A stretch of DNA of 36,146 bases from Myxococcales bacterium (GCA_016191785.1 JACPVJ010000089.1:1-36146), one strand, 5' to 3'. Shown: positions 9,164 through 16,860, counted from the first letter of the stretch. The notes: generated by a model from the sequence alone, not told the origin. Made by a program: numbers and translations.

Positions 9164-9754
9164 GTGTCTTGGAGCAAGTTGAAGGGTCTGTTCATCGAGT
9201 CCGACGAGCCCGCACCCGAGGTGCGCGAGGCCGAGCTCGCGGCGTTCGAGCTCCCGAAGGACGAGGCGCCGCCCGCGCCGATGCCGATGCCGGTGCCCCG
9301 GGCACCCCAGCACGCGCCACCCAAGGCCGTGCTCAGCGGCACCATCGACTTTCAAGCGCTGTACGACGGCGCCGGCATCCCGAACACCGACGAGGTCGAA
9401 GCGCTGGAGAAGTTCCTGGGCGGCCTGGACGCTTCCTTGCCTCAGGCCTCGAAGCTCGCGGCGGCGAAGGCTTTCTTGAACGCGATCAGCAAGGCTCCGA
9501 AGGACGTGCTGGACGACGCGGGCAGGAAGATCGGCGTGGCACGCTCCGTGGCCCAGGCGAAGGTCGAGCAGACCAACGCCGCCGTGGCCCAGAGCAACGC
9601 GGTGATCGCCAACCTTCAGCAGCAGATCGACGCGGAGCGCGCCAAGATCGAGAGCGCGCAGAAGGACCTGGAGAACGTGCGCACCCAGTGCGCCGTGGAA
9701 GAGGGGCGGCTGCAGGCGGCGCGCGTCTTCTTCGGGCACCTGGGCGGCGCCTGA
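9164..9754 (+). CDS. Proline-rich / coiled-coil protein beside the OmpA-linked ABC cassette
   Basis: I do not recognise a named family for this 196-residue protein. The first 55 residues are acidic then Pro/Ala/Met-rich, a likely flexible linker. Residues 58-110 form a compact helical-looking region (TIDFQALYDGAGIPNTDEVE). Residues 120-190 are an uninterrupted heptad-like coiled coil rich in Ala, Gln, Glu and Lys. There is no signal peptide or membrane segment, so it is probably cytoplasmic. The GTG at 9164 is supported by GGAGG at 9154-9158, five bases upstream. It converges on the ABC ATPase gene with only 7 bp between stops. With the membrane coiled-coil gene at 13297 it brackets the transporter operon, suggesting a shared system. 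Confidence 0.7.
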   Translation: MSWSKLKGLFIESDEPAPEVREAELAAFELPKDEAPPAPMPMPVPRAPQHAPPKAVLSGTIDFQALYDGAGIPNTDEVEALEKFLGGLDASLPQASKLAAAKAFLNAISKAPKDVLDDAGRKIGVARSVAQAKVEQTNAAVAQSNAVIANLQQQIDAERAKIESAQKDLENVRTQCAVEEGRLQAARVFFGHLGGA

Positions 9755-9761
9755 CCGCCCC

Positions 9762-10568
9762 TCACAGCTTCTGGAAGGCCGCCCGGATCTCCTGCTCGAG
9801 CGCCAGGAACTTGGGGTCTTGCTCGAGGTCGCTGCGATACGCCAGGCCCTCGGCCACCAGATCGTAGGCCTTCTGGATCTTCGCCCCGGCCGGCGGCTTG
9901 GCCTTGGGGTCGTCGCGCCCCAGCATGAAGAGCGTATCGCTGACGGTCATGGCGGCGCGGATGTCGTGTGTGACCACGATGATGGTGTTGAGCTCGTCCA
10001 TGTTGGCGACGTCGACGAGCAGGCTCATCACGTTGCCCAGCGACTCGGGGTCGAGGCCCGAGAAGGGCTCGTCCATCAGCAAGATGGTCTTCTGCCGCAC
10101 CAGCTGCTGAGCGATGGCCACGCGCTGGCGCTGGCCGCCGGAGAGCTGCGCGGGGTAGTAGCTCGCCCGGGCGTCCAGGCCGAAGCGCGAGAGCAGGTCG
10201 TTGGCCTTCTTCTTCGCCGCGTCGGCGGCGAGGCCGTTGGCGGCGCCGGCGATCAGCAGGTTGCCGAGCACCGTGCGGTGCTTGAGCAGCGGGTAGTTCT
10301 GGAAGACCACCCCCACCTCGCCGGCGAAGGTCGGCTTGCCCGAGGGCCCGGTGACCTTGCCAGTGTCCGGCGCGTCGAGCCCCGCGATGATCCGCAAGAG
10401 GCGCGTCTTGCCCACCCCCGAGGGGCCGAGCAGGCCGACGATCTGGCCGGTCACCGTGCCCGGGCGCACCCGGTCCCTGACCGCGAAGGTCACGCCCTTG
10501 AGGATCTGGTTTTCGCCCAGCCGCTGCGAGACGTCCTCGACGTCGATGATCTTGTCGCCGTCGGCCAT
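9762..10568 (-). CDS. ABC transporter ATP-binding protein (NitT/TauT-like)
   Basis: This 268-residue nucleotide-binding subunit would power the permease encoded just upstream. It has Walker A GPSGVGKT (48-55), a Q-loop in VVFQNYPLL, the signature LSGGQRQRVAIAQQL, Walker B ILLMDEPFSGLDPES and the H-loop VVTHD. A C-terminal extension of about 55 residues ends in a helix (LEQEIRAAFQKL). The ATG at 10568 shares its A with the permease stop (TGATG), so translation is coupled. The transported substrate cannot be read from the ATPase. It is the last gene of the operon and converges with the gene ending at 9754. Confidence 0.92.
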   Translation of the reverse strand: MADGDKIIDVEDVSQRLGENQILKGVTFAVRDRVRPGTVTGQIVGLLGPSGVGKTRLLRIIAGLDAPDTGKVTGPSGKPTFAGEVGVVFQNYPLLKHRTVLGNLLIAGAANGLAADAAKKKANDLLSRFGLDARASYYPAQLSGGQRQRVAIAQQLVRQKTILLMDEPFSGLDPESLGNVMSLLVDVANMDELNTIIVVTHDIRAAMTVSDTLFMLGRDDPKAKPPAGAKIQKAYDLVAEGLAYRSDLEQDPKFLALEQEIRAAFQKL

Positions 10569-11353
10569 CAGCGCTTCATCCGTTCGAGCACGCTGTGCGG
10601 GCACAAGACGCGGGTGACGACACCCATGGCGTAGTCGAGCACGAGGCCCAGGAACAAGATCACGAACAGGATCGCGTAGACCTCGGCCAGGTGAAAATGC
10701 TTGTTCTGATTCAAGATCAGCGCGCCGATGCCGCCCTCGGCGCGGGAGATGCCCTCGACCATGGTGATCATGGCCCAGCCGATGGCCAGGTTCTGGCGCA
10801 AGATGTCCATGGCCTTGTCGAGGGTGCCGAGCACCACGACCTCCCACAAGATGCGCCCCTCGCTGGCGCCGAGCACCCGCATGTGATCGAACTGCTCGCG
10901 CGGGATCTCGACCACGACCTGCGCCATGGCGGTGACGAAGAAGGTCGTCATGCCGAAGGTCAGGAGCACGACCTTGAGCGAGTAACCGCCGCCGGTCATC
11001 ATGGTGAACGGCACGACCAGCCCGGTCAGGCCCAAGAAGCGCAGCTTGGACACCGCCGCCACCACCGGCCGGAAGGCGGCGATCACCGTCAGGTACGAGA
11101 GCAGCATCGAGAGGGCGACGGTGAAGCCGAGCGCGTGCACGATCAGCTTCAGCGTGGTCAGGAGCTCGGGGCCCATGCCGTGCTCCCACCACAGGGTGCC
11201 GAGGGCGCGGTAGACCTCGAGCGGGCCGGGCAGGCTCTGAAACGGCGAGACCGCCCAGATCACCAGGGCCAGGGCGGCCCAGAACCCGGCCACCGCCACC
11301 AGCATGCCGCGATCGACCGCGCGGTTCGGCAAGAGCGCGTTCGCGAGGCTCAC
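10568..11353 (-). CDS. ABC transporter permease (binding-protein-dependent, NitT/TauT-like)
   Basis: This 261-residue inner-membrane permease has about six hydrophobic segments. Its EAA loop follows the family pattern in EIPREQFDHMRVLGASEGRI, the site that docks onto the ATPase. The arrangement fits the BPD_transp_1 family of nitrate/sulfonate/taurine-type importers. I chose the GTG at 11353, which lies 2 bp after the TAG of the upstream substrate-binding/OmpA gene. There are thus essentially no intergenic bases in the three-gene operon. An aromatic-to-aliphatic-rich N-terminal helix (about 18-37) is the first span. The substrate is unknown; related systems are often named for phosphate, nitrate or sulfonates without proof. 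Confidence 0.88.
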   Translation of the reverse strand: MSLANALLPNRAVDRGMLVAVAGFWAALALVIWAVSPFQSLPGPLEVYRALGTLWWEHGMGPELLTTLKLIVHALGFTVALSMLLSYLTVIAAFRPVVAAVSKLRFLGLTGLVVPFTMMTGGGYSLKVVLLTFGMTTFFVTAMAQVVVEIPREQFDHMRVLGASEGRILWEVVVLGTLDKAMDILRQNLAIGWAMITMVEGISRAEGGIGALILNQNKHFHLAEVYAILFVILFLGLVLDYAMGVVTRVLCPHSVLERMKR

Positions 11354-11355
11354 TG

Positions 11356-13116
11356 CTACTTCCCCGCGGTGCCGATCACGATCTCGACCCGCCGGTTCTT
11401 GGCCTTGCCGTCGGGCGTACTGTTCGGCGCCACCGGCTGCGACTGCCCGTGGGCGAACACCTTGGTGCGACTCTCGGGGAAGTTCGACGGCGACTGCTGC
11501 TCGAGCCACTTCTTGACGGCGAACGCCCGGTCTTCCGAGAGCTTCATGTTGCCGTCGATGGTGCCCTGGTTGTCGGTGTGGCCGTGGATCTCGACCAGCG
11601 CGCCGCTGGCGATGACCAGATCGTTCAACAGCGTCTTCATCTGCTCCGCCGCCGCCGGGGTGAACTGCGCGCTGCCAGACTGGAACTGGATGTCCCACGA
11701 CTTGCGGCTGATGACCTGCTCGAGCTTCGCCTCGGGCTTGAAGGTGGGCAGATCGGCCGCGGTCTTGGGGGCGGAGCCACCCTCGCTCAGCTCCTTCACG
11801 TACGAGGTGTCCGAGATCTGATCCGCCGGGTAGAAGCTCCCCAGAAGCTCGGGGTACTGGGACTTCACCACGTTGGCGAACACCGAATAGGTGGCCGCGA
11901 AGAGGTTCACCGACCCCGGCGTGAGCCCGAAGAGCTGGAGGTTGTCGGCCAGGTTGTTGACCGAAGACCCGCCGAGCTCCACCTCGAGGCCCTGCTTGTC
12001 CTTCTGCACGACGATGTTGAAGTACTTCGCCCAGTAGGCGGCGTCCTTCTCGGCATAGACGTGGGCGCTGATGCCCGCCGCCTTCTGCAGCGCCAGCCCG
12101 CCCGCCTTGACCTGATCGCCGCCCTCGAAAATGGCAGCCAGCATGCCGGTCACGAGCTTCCGATTCGCGGCCATCCACTTCTTGTTGCCGATGATCACGT
12201 TCGGCATCTGCGAGCGATACTCCTTGGTGGACACGATCGAGACCAAGCCGCCCTTCTGCTCGGCCACGGTCACGTCCCCCGGGGTCCACGTGACCACGCC
12301 CTGGACACACTTCTTCTCTTTCTGGCCGGTCTTGGTGTTCTTCAGGTCGGCGCAGAAGCCGCTGACGTACTTCTGCCCCGCGTCGATGTAGTCCGAGGCC
12401 GCGACCCAGTTCAGCGCGTCGGGATCCCAGCTCTTCTCGTCGGGGTTGTTGGCGATCTTGTTGTCGCCCAGCCACTTGAGCGCGATGTTCCAGTCGCCGT
12501 CGCGGAGCACGCCGGCCACCAGACCGCCCTTGGCCGACTGGGGGTTCTGCTTCCAGCCCGGCGGCCCCATGAACTTGTCCTCGCCGCGGCTGTAGCCGGC
12601 GGAGCCGACGACCACGGCCATGTAGTCCGGGCCCAGCTTCGAGAGACGGTCGTTCAGCCCCTTCAGGAACATGGCGGAGCCGTCGCCCATGATGGCGATG
12701 AAGTGCGCGCCCTTGTCGGGGTTGGCCTGGCCGCCCTTCAGCCCCTCGGCGAAGCTCATCATCAAGCTCTGCATCTGATCGGTGTTGTCCTCCCGGATCA
12801 GCTTGAGGTTGACGCCGTTCTTGCACATGGCGCTGTCCGCGACGGCCTGCTTGCCGCCGGTCGCGTGCATGATCCCCATCTGGGCGTTCCACGCCCAAAG
12901 GTAGAAGCGGACCTCGGGCAGGCTGGCACAACCCGCAGGGGCGGCCACGAACGGCTCGCCCGGCGAGTCCGGCAGGCTGACGGCGGGGGGCACCGTCGCG
13001 CTCTTGCTGGGCGCCGGCGGGGCGATCTTGTTCCAGTTGGCCGCGACGCCGGCGACGACCGCGCCGATGACCACGACCGAGATGAGACCTTTGGAGAGCG
13101 GGGTGAGTCTTGCCAT
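11356..13116 (-). CDS. Substrate-binding protein fused to a C-terminal OmpA peptidoglycan-binding domain
   Basis: This 586-residue protein has an N-terminal membrane anchor (about 10-27) without a clear cleavage site, then a Pro-rich stretch. A periplasmic-binding-protein-like body follows (about 65-440), and finally an OmpA-like domain (about 470-586). The OmpA part shows HGHTDNQG, LSEDRAFAVKKWL and AKNRRVEIVIG, including the conserved Asp and Arg that hold diaminopimelate of peptidoglycan. The protein would thus be fixed both to the inner membrane and to the cell wall while serving the permease. Proteins of this architecture exist in databases as 'phosphate ABC transporter substrate-binding/OmpA family'; phosphate is not proven. 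The ATG at 13116 gives the best anchor; an upstream start at 13176 would add 20 unlikely residues. It is first in the operon. Confidence 0.85.
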   Translation of the reverse strand: MARLTPLSKGLISVVVIGAVVAGVAANWNKIAPPAPSKSATVPPAVSLPDSPGEPFVAAPAGCASLPEVRFYLWAWNAQMGIMHATGGKQAVADSAMCKNGVNLKLIREDNTDQMQSLMMSFAEGLKGGQANPDKGAHFIAIMGDGSAMFLKGLNDRLSKLGPDYMAVVVGSAGYSRGEDKFMGPPGWKQNPQSAKGGLVAGVLRDGDWNIALKWLGDNKIANNPDEKSWDPDALNWVAASDYIDAGQKYVSGFCADLKNTKTGQKEKKCVQGVVTWTPGDVTVAEQKGGLVSIVSTKEYRSQMPNVIIGNKKWMAANRKLVTGMLAAIFEGGDQVKAGGLALQKAAGISAHVYAEKDAAYWAKYFNIVVQKDKQGLEVELGGSSVNNLADNLQLFGLTPGSVNLFAATYSVFANVVKSQYPELLGSFYPADQISDTSYVKELSEGGSAPKTAADLPTFKPEAKLEQVISRKSWDIQFQSGSAQFTPAAAEQMKTLLNDLVIASGALVEIHGHTDNQGTIDGNMKLSEDRAFAVKKWLEQQSPSNFPESRTKVFAHGQSQPVAPNSTPDGKAKNRRVEIVIGTAGK

Positions 13117-13169
13117 GCTGATTACCCATCGGCGTGGCGCAGAGAGCGGGCTTGGACCGCACTCCCCGA

Positions 13170-13185
13170 CTGGCACACGCCAGGC
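13170..13185 (+). promoter_or_regulatory. Sigma-54-like / palindromic site in the divergent region
   Basis: CTGGCACACGCCAG (13170-13183) is a 5-bp inverted repeat. With the next two bases it also has the GG-N10-GC spacing of sigma-54 promoters (GG 13172-13173, GC 13184-13185), but the -12 box AGGC is poor. It lies between the divergent SBP-OmpA gene and the coiled-coil membrane gene. Little else is visible in 13117-13296 apart from GCTAGCCT at 13275-13282. Confidence 0.25.
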
Positions 13186-13274
13186 GTTTCTATCCCAATG
13201 TGGGCCCTGCGACCAGGCTCCATTCCGGCGGTTTTCTCGGCAATTCGCCGCGCGCGCCTTGTCGGGCGTCTCGA

Positions 13275-13282
13275 GCTAGCCT
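13275..13282 (+). promoter_or_regulatory. Putative -10 element GCTAGCCT
   Basis: A GCTANNNT-type element ends 14 nt before the ATG at 13297. No -35 box is clear at the expected distance. Confidence 0.35.
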
Positions 13283-13296
13283 ACGGCAGAGCGGGC

Positions 13297-14115
13297 ATGA
13301 GCCGGGATCTCTCGCTGAAGCAGCTCTACAAGCGAGCTGTCTTCAACCAGTACAACATGATCCTCCTGGGCGGGGCTGGGCTCTTCGCAGCCACGACCAT
13401 GTCGGTGATTCCGCTGATCGTCGGCGGCGGCATCGAGCTCCTCTGGCTGGTGCTCGGCGCGGACACCTCGTTCTTCAAGCGCTGGGTCCTGAATCAGGTC
13501 GAGAAAGAGAAGGCCGAAGCGCTCGAGCGCGAGACGGCCGGCGTGCTGGCGAAGCTGCACCCCAACTACGTGCAGTGCTTCCGCGAGCTTCAAGACCTGG
13601 CGGCGACCATCGAGAAGCTGGTGCTCGAGAACCCGACCATCAAAAACGACCTGATCAAGGACGAGATGAAGAAGCTGGGGCAGCTTCTGTTCACCTACGT
13701 CCGCATGGCGGTGCTCCACCAGCGCCTGGCTCAGTACTTGACCGAAGAGCGAGCGGCGTACATCGAGAGCGCCATCGCCAATGCCAAGCGCGAGCTCGCG
13801 CGCGAGACCCGGAAAGAAGTCAGAAACAGCCTGGAGCAGAACCTGGAGCTGGCCAACAAGCGCATGGCCCAGCACCAGGCCATCGATGCCTCTTACCGCA
13901 CGCTGTCCGTGCGGATGGACACCCTCGAGAACTCGTTCCGCTACCTGAAGAGTCACGTGGTCGGCGTGGGGGGCCACGACGAGCTGCGCCAGCAGATCGA
14001 CGGTCTGGTGGAGGGCGTGGACTTCGTCGAAGAGCTGACCAACGAGACCGACAGCGTGCTCGACGCCATCGAGGCCGACGCCGAGATGAAGAGCGCGCTC
14101 CGGGCGAGCCCCTAG
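13297..14115 (+). CDS. Two-span membrane protein with long coiled coil
   Basis: This 272-residue protein is not one I can name. A short basic N-terminus precedes a hydrophobic region at about 21-53, long enough for a hairpin of two membrane spans. A long Lys/Glu-rich helical domain follows (about 60-215) and an acidic C-terminal helix (about 235-268). With both spans as a hairpin, the coiled coil would be cytoplasmic. It is divergent from the SBP-OmpA/permease/ATPase operon, 180 bp away, and mirrors the soluble coiled-coil gene at 9164 on the other side. This placement suggests a structural or regulatory partner of the transporter. The ATG at 13297 is the first start giving the membrane segment. 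The glycosyltransferase follows after 7 bp, so the two may be co-transcribed. Confidence 0.7.
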   Translation: MSRDLSLKQLYKRAVFNQYNMILLGGAGLFAATTMSVIPLIVGGGIELLWLVLGADTSFFKRWVLNQVEKEKAEALERETAGVLAKLHPNYVQCFRELQDLAATIEKLVLENPTIKNDLIKDEMKKLGQLLFTYVRMAVLHQRLAQYLTEERAAYIESAIANAKRELARETRKEVRNSLEQNLELANKRMAQHQAIDASYRTLSVRMDTLENSFRYLKSHVVGVGGHDELRQQIDGLVEGVDFVEELTNETDSVLDAIEADAEMKSALRASP

Positions 14116-14122
14116 GCGTTCG

Positions 14123-15316
14123 TTGGCCACCGCGCTCCTCGACCTGACCCTCTTGGCCACGGACACCCGCGTGCGCGGCATCGGCCGCTACCTCGCGGAG
14201 CTGGCCACCGGGCTCGAGCGCGCCCTCGGGCCCGACCCCGACCCCACGCTGACGCTCAGCTTCCTCGAGCGGGTGAGCTTCACTGGCCGAGCGGTCGCGT
14301 CCAGCGATGCGCGCGAGGCCATCGCACGCGTCACGGCCTCACCCGCGATCCCCTCGCTCCGGTGGTCGTGGAACGAACGCCTGGGGCTCGACCGCGCCCT
14401 CGGCCGGCTGCGTCCGGCGCTGCTCCACCAGGGGGTCCCCTACCCCACGCCGCTTCGCCGGCCTCGGTGCCCGCGGCTGATCACCTGCCACGATCTGGTG
14501 CCGCTGGCGTTCCCCGCCGAGTACTGGCGCTGGCAGTCCGGGGGCGCGACCGGGCGCCGGCTGCTCGACGCGCGCCGCTATCGCTCGGCCGACCACCTGA
14601 TCGCCATCAGCCGGGCCACCGCCGACGATCTGACGCGGCTGCTCGAGATCGAGCCCAGTCGGATCAGCGTGGTCTACAACGGCATCGATCTCGAGAAGTG
14701 GAGCGCCGCGCCCAGCCGCGACGACGACGCCGTGCTCGCGCGCCACGGGCTCGAGCGCGGCTCGTACCTGGCGTACGCCGGCGACGCCGACTGGCGCAAG
14801 AACCGCGACGGCATGCTGGCCGCGCTGGCCCGGGCGCGGGCAACCAGCCCGGGCCAGTCGCTGCGCCTGGTGTGGGCCGGCGCGCTCTCGGCCGACAAGC
14901 GCGCGCGGCTCGACGAGCGAGCCCGCGCCGCCGGCGTGGCCGACGCGGTGCTGCTCACCGGCTTCGTCCCCGACGACGATCTGCGTGCCCTCTACCGGAA
15001 CGCGCTGGGGCTGCTGTTCGTGTCCCGGGCGGAAGGCTTCGGCTTCCCGGTGGTCGAGGGCATGGCGTGCGGTTGCCCGGTGATCACCAGCAATCGCTCG
15101 AGCATGGCCGAGCTGGCCGAGGGCGCGGCGCTGTTGGTCGATCCCGAGCGTCCGGCCGAAATTGCCCGCGCGATCACGCGCCTGAGCGAGAGCCCGTCGC
15201 TGTGCCAAGAGCTCAGCCAGGCCGGCCAGGCCCGAGCCACGCGCTTCGGTCTAGAGCGTCAGGCAGAGGGAACGCTGGCGGTGTACCGAGCGCTGATCGC
15301 CGGTCAGCGGCCGTGA
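14123..15316 (+). CDS. Glycosyltransferase family 4 (GT4, GT-B fold)
   Basis: This 397-residue retaining glycosyltransferase transfers a sugar from a nucleotide-sugar donor onto an acceptor such as a lipid-linked glycan or polysaccharide. The N-terminal half carries the acceptor domain, with an RGIGRYLAELATGLE start. The C-terminal half has SVVYNGIDL, the donor-domain strand LAYAGDADWRKNRDGML and the E-x7-E motif in EGFGFPVVE (about 305-313). This is followed by ACGCPVITSNRSSMAELAEGAALLVDP-type nucleotide-sugar binding features. The best start is a TTG at 14123, 7 bp after the preceding stop; no ATG or GTG gives the conserved N-terminus. Its specificity is unknown. Its position beside envelope genes suggests surface polysaccharide or glycolipid synthesis. 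Confidence 0.88.
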   Translation: MATALLDLTLLATDTRVRGIGRYLAELATGLERALGPDPDPTLTLSFLERVSFTGRAVASSDAREAIARVTASPAIPSLRWSWNERLGLDRALGRLRPALLHQGVPYPTPLRRPRCPRLITCHDLVPLAFPAEYWRWQSGGATGRRLLDARRYRSADHLIAISRATADDLTRLLEIEPSRISVVYNGIDLEKWSAAPSRDDDAVLARHGLERGSYLAYAGDADWRKNRDGMLAALARARATSPGQSLRLVWAGALSADKRARLDERARAAGVADAVLLTGFVPDDDLRALYRNALGLLFVSRAEGFGFPVVEGMACGCPVITSNRSSMAELAEGAALLVDPERPAEIARAITRLSESPSLCQELSQAGQARATRFGLERQAEGTLAVYRALIAGQRP

Positions 15317-15347
15317 CGCGGGCGCGGTCGGAGATCTGACCGAGCGA

Positions 15348-15371
15348 CGGAACGAGCTATCCTGCGTTCCG
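15348..15371 (+). promoter_or_regulatory. Inverted repeat enclosing a -10-like motif
   Basis: CGGAACG (15348-15354) and CGTTCCG (15365-15371) form a perfect 7-bp inverted repeat. Its 10-nt spacer holds GCTATCCT (15356-15363), the recurrent -10-like motif. It lies 32-77 bp past the glycosyltransferase stop and before the DUF4265-like gene. A repressor bound here would cover the promoter core. As RNA it could alternatively be the glycosyltransferase terminator. Confidence 0.4.
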
Positions 15372-15424
15372 CTCCATCAATACACCTACGAGGACGCGCG
15401 GACCCACCGCGAGCCGGGGCGGCG

Positions 15425-15907
15425 GTGATCGCGATGCATGAACACGTCAGACTGGCTGTCACGGGCGCAACAGTGCCGGGCGCGGAGCAAGTTCCCGCTC
15501 GCCGGATCAGCGACGCTGAATGGCAGCTACTACGCTCCCCCCTCTATGCAACGGAGGTCGCGGCTGGCGACGTCGTTCGGCTCACGAACCACGATACGGG
15601 CGAGTTCGAGATCGTCGTGCGCGGCGGTAACGTGTGCGTCCAGTTTTACCTTGGGGAGTCGGGTATCGATGACGCCGAGGCCACGATGCGAGTTGCCATG
15701 ACGCTCGCACGGGACATTGAGCCGCTGGGTGGCTCAATGGACGCGCAGACTCCTGGGCTGATCGCGTTCACCATTCCAGTCAACGTCGGGTTCCCCGCCA
15801 TCGAGAGGGTCTTTGCAGCCGCCGTTGAACGACACCCCGGGGCAGAGTGGCAGTATTCGAACGTTTACGACCCGGCGACCGGAGATCCTCTCGGATGGTG
15901 GGAGTAG
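15425..15907 (+). CDS. Small DUF4265-like protein
   Basis: This 160-residue soluble protein has the layout I associate with DUF4265. An N-terminal strand is followed by LYATEVAAGDVVRL, a beta segment with EIVVRGGNVCVQFYLGE, and a C-terminal half with the helix AIERVFAAAVERHPGAEWQYSNV. There is no signal peptide or membrane span. The start may be the GTG at 15425 or the ATG at 15434; neither has a clear ribosome-binding site. Codon use is less GC-extreme than in neighbouring genes and the flanks look AT-richer, so recent acquisition is possible. The family has no established function. Similar small proteins occur near toxin systems, but nothing here shows an immunity role. Confidence 0.55.
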   Translation: MIAMHEHVRLAVTGATVPGAEQVPARRISDAEWQLLRSPLYATEVAAGDVVRLTNHDTGEFEIVVRGGNVCVQFYLGESGIDDAEATMRVAMTLARDIEPLGGSMDAQTPGLIAFTIPVNVGFPAIERVFAAAVERHPGAEWQYSNVYDPATGDPLGWWE

Positions 15908-16243
15908 CAGTCTGGTGTCCTGGTCCACCGACCTTTCCACTGAAGAAATGACGCCTTGTTTCAGCCCAAAAACGCCGCCATCGGCACCCCGGAGCGACCC
16001 GCTTCCCGGTCGTGGAGTCGTCAGCTCGCGTCGCAACGGCGGCCACCGGCACGCTCGCACCTCGCGCGGCGCTACCTGAGCGGACGCGAGCTGTTGGCCC
16101 GGTCAAGGCTACCTCCCACCCTGGTGGCGATCCCCTCGCCCGGGCCGCCGCCGCGTCGTCCTGCTGCGTTCAGCCGCGCGCGCGGATGGGGGCAAAGAAG
16201 GCCGGCCTCGGCGTGCGCGAGGGGCGGTGCTATCTTTGGCCGC
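15908..16243. other. Intergenic stretch without a supported gene
   Basis: This 336-bp interval lies between the DUF4265-like gene and the second toxin-antitoxin pair. The first 90 bases are AT-richer than the surroundings; the rest is GC-rich. Frames are open on both strands but none shows recognisable domains, a ribosome-binding site or typical codon use. I see no tRNA or insertion-sequence ends. It may be a degraded remnant next to the toxin-antitoxin module. Confidence 0.5.
16229..16236 (+). promoter_or_regulatory. Putative -10 element GCTATCTT for the antitoxin gene
   Basis: GCTATCTT ends 7 nt before the antitoxin ATG at 16244. TATCTT matches four of six sigma-70 -10 bases. With normal -10 to start spacing, transcription would begin at or next to the ATG, giving a leaderless message. 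This agrees with the lack of any ribosome-binding site in that gap. Confidence 0.4.
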
Positions 16244-16471
16244 ATGAACGCTCTGAAGGCGCACGTGAGGAACGGGCAGATCGTGCTCGATGAGCCCGTG
16301 GCCCTTCCCGAGGGAGCGGTCGCGGAGGTGCGTTTGCTGCACCAAGACGACGAGAGTCCCGAGGAGCGTGCTGCGATCGAGGCAGCGATCGACGAAGGCC
16401 TCGACGAGCTCGATGCCGGTCACTTTGTGGACGACGAGACCGTCCGCGCGATGATCCGAGCGTATCGGTGA
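16244..16471 (+). CDS. Antitoxin with AbrB-like N-terminus
   Basis: This 75-residue protein starts with HVRNGQIVLDEPVALPEGA, the swapped-hairpin pattern of SpoVT/AbrB-like and DUF104-type antitoxins that bind DNA as dimers. The acidic C-terminal half (about 40-75) would be the toxin-neutralising segment. The ATG at 16244 is chosen because the conserved pattern starts six residues later; an upstream in-frame start at 15956 adds sequence with no family features. The stop overlaps the toxin start by 4 nt (GTGA). It probably represses its own operon, though no strong palindrome is visible upstream. Confidence 0.72.
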   Translation: MNALKAHVRNGQIVLDEPVALPEGAVAEVRLLHQDDESPEERAAIEAAIDEGLDELDAGHFVDDETVRAMIRAYR

Positions 16472-16764
16472 AGTTGGTCTACGCGCCGCGTGCGCAACGC
16501 GAGATCGCGCGTGCGCTGAAGTGGTGGTCAGAGAACCGCCCCGATGCGCCGACGCTCCTCGGCGACGAGCTCGAGGAGCACCTCGACAAGCTGCTTGAAC
16601 AACCTGATCTCGGCGCTCCGTGGGGAGAGCGTCGCGGTCATGAGATCCGCAAGGTCCTGTTGCCGCGCACGAAGAAGAAGCTCTTCGTGATGCGGCCGAC
16701 ACCAGACGTCGTGCGCATTCTGTGCCTCTGGGGCGGCCAGCGTGGCCGCGAACCCAAGCTCTAG
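16468..16764 (+). CDS. ParE/RelE-superfamily toxin
   Basis: This 98-residue basic protein fits the ParE/RelE toxin fold. An N-terminal strand (KLVYAPRAQREI) leads into a long amphipathic helix pair (about 8-48), then a sheet with HEIRKVLLPRTKKKLFVMRPTPDVVRI-type strands and a short end, LCLWGGQRG. ParE members block gyrase and RelE members cleave mRNA on the ribosome; the catalytic residues needed to choose are not clear here. The GTG at 16468 overlaps the antitoxin stop by 4 nt, so translation is coupled. This is the second toxin-antitoxin module in the window. It faces the operon ending at 16861. Confidence 0.8.
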   Translation: MKLVYAPRAQREIARALKWWSENRPDAPTLLGDELEEHLDKLLEQPDLGAPWGERRGHEIRKVLLPRTKKKLFVMRPTPDVVRILCLWGGQRGREPKL

Positions 16765-16797
16765 GGCTCCGCTCCTGGCCGCCGAAACCCGCGTCCC

Positions 16798-16824
16798 CGC
16801 GCGCGCACCGCCCGCCCGCGCGCG
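16798..16824. terminator. GC-only inverted repeat between convergent genes
   Basis: CGCGCGC at 16798-16804 can pair with GCGCGCG at 16818-16824 in the 96-bp gap between the convergent toxin gene and the gene ending at 16861. It could be a bidirectional terminator, but alternating G and C are common in this DNA. Nothing else is visible in the gap. Confidence 0.2.
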
Positions 16825-16860
16825 TCGACTTCGATCACGAGCCGCCCGACGCGAGCCCGC

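Noticed and set aside
15908..16060. Possible transposase remnant on the minus strand
   Set aside because: A short stretch vaguely resembles the start of small IS-encoded proteins, but there are no terminal inverted repeats, no catalytic motif and no continuous homology that I can recognise.
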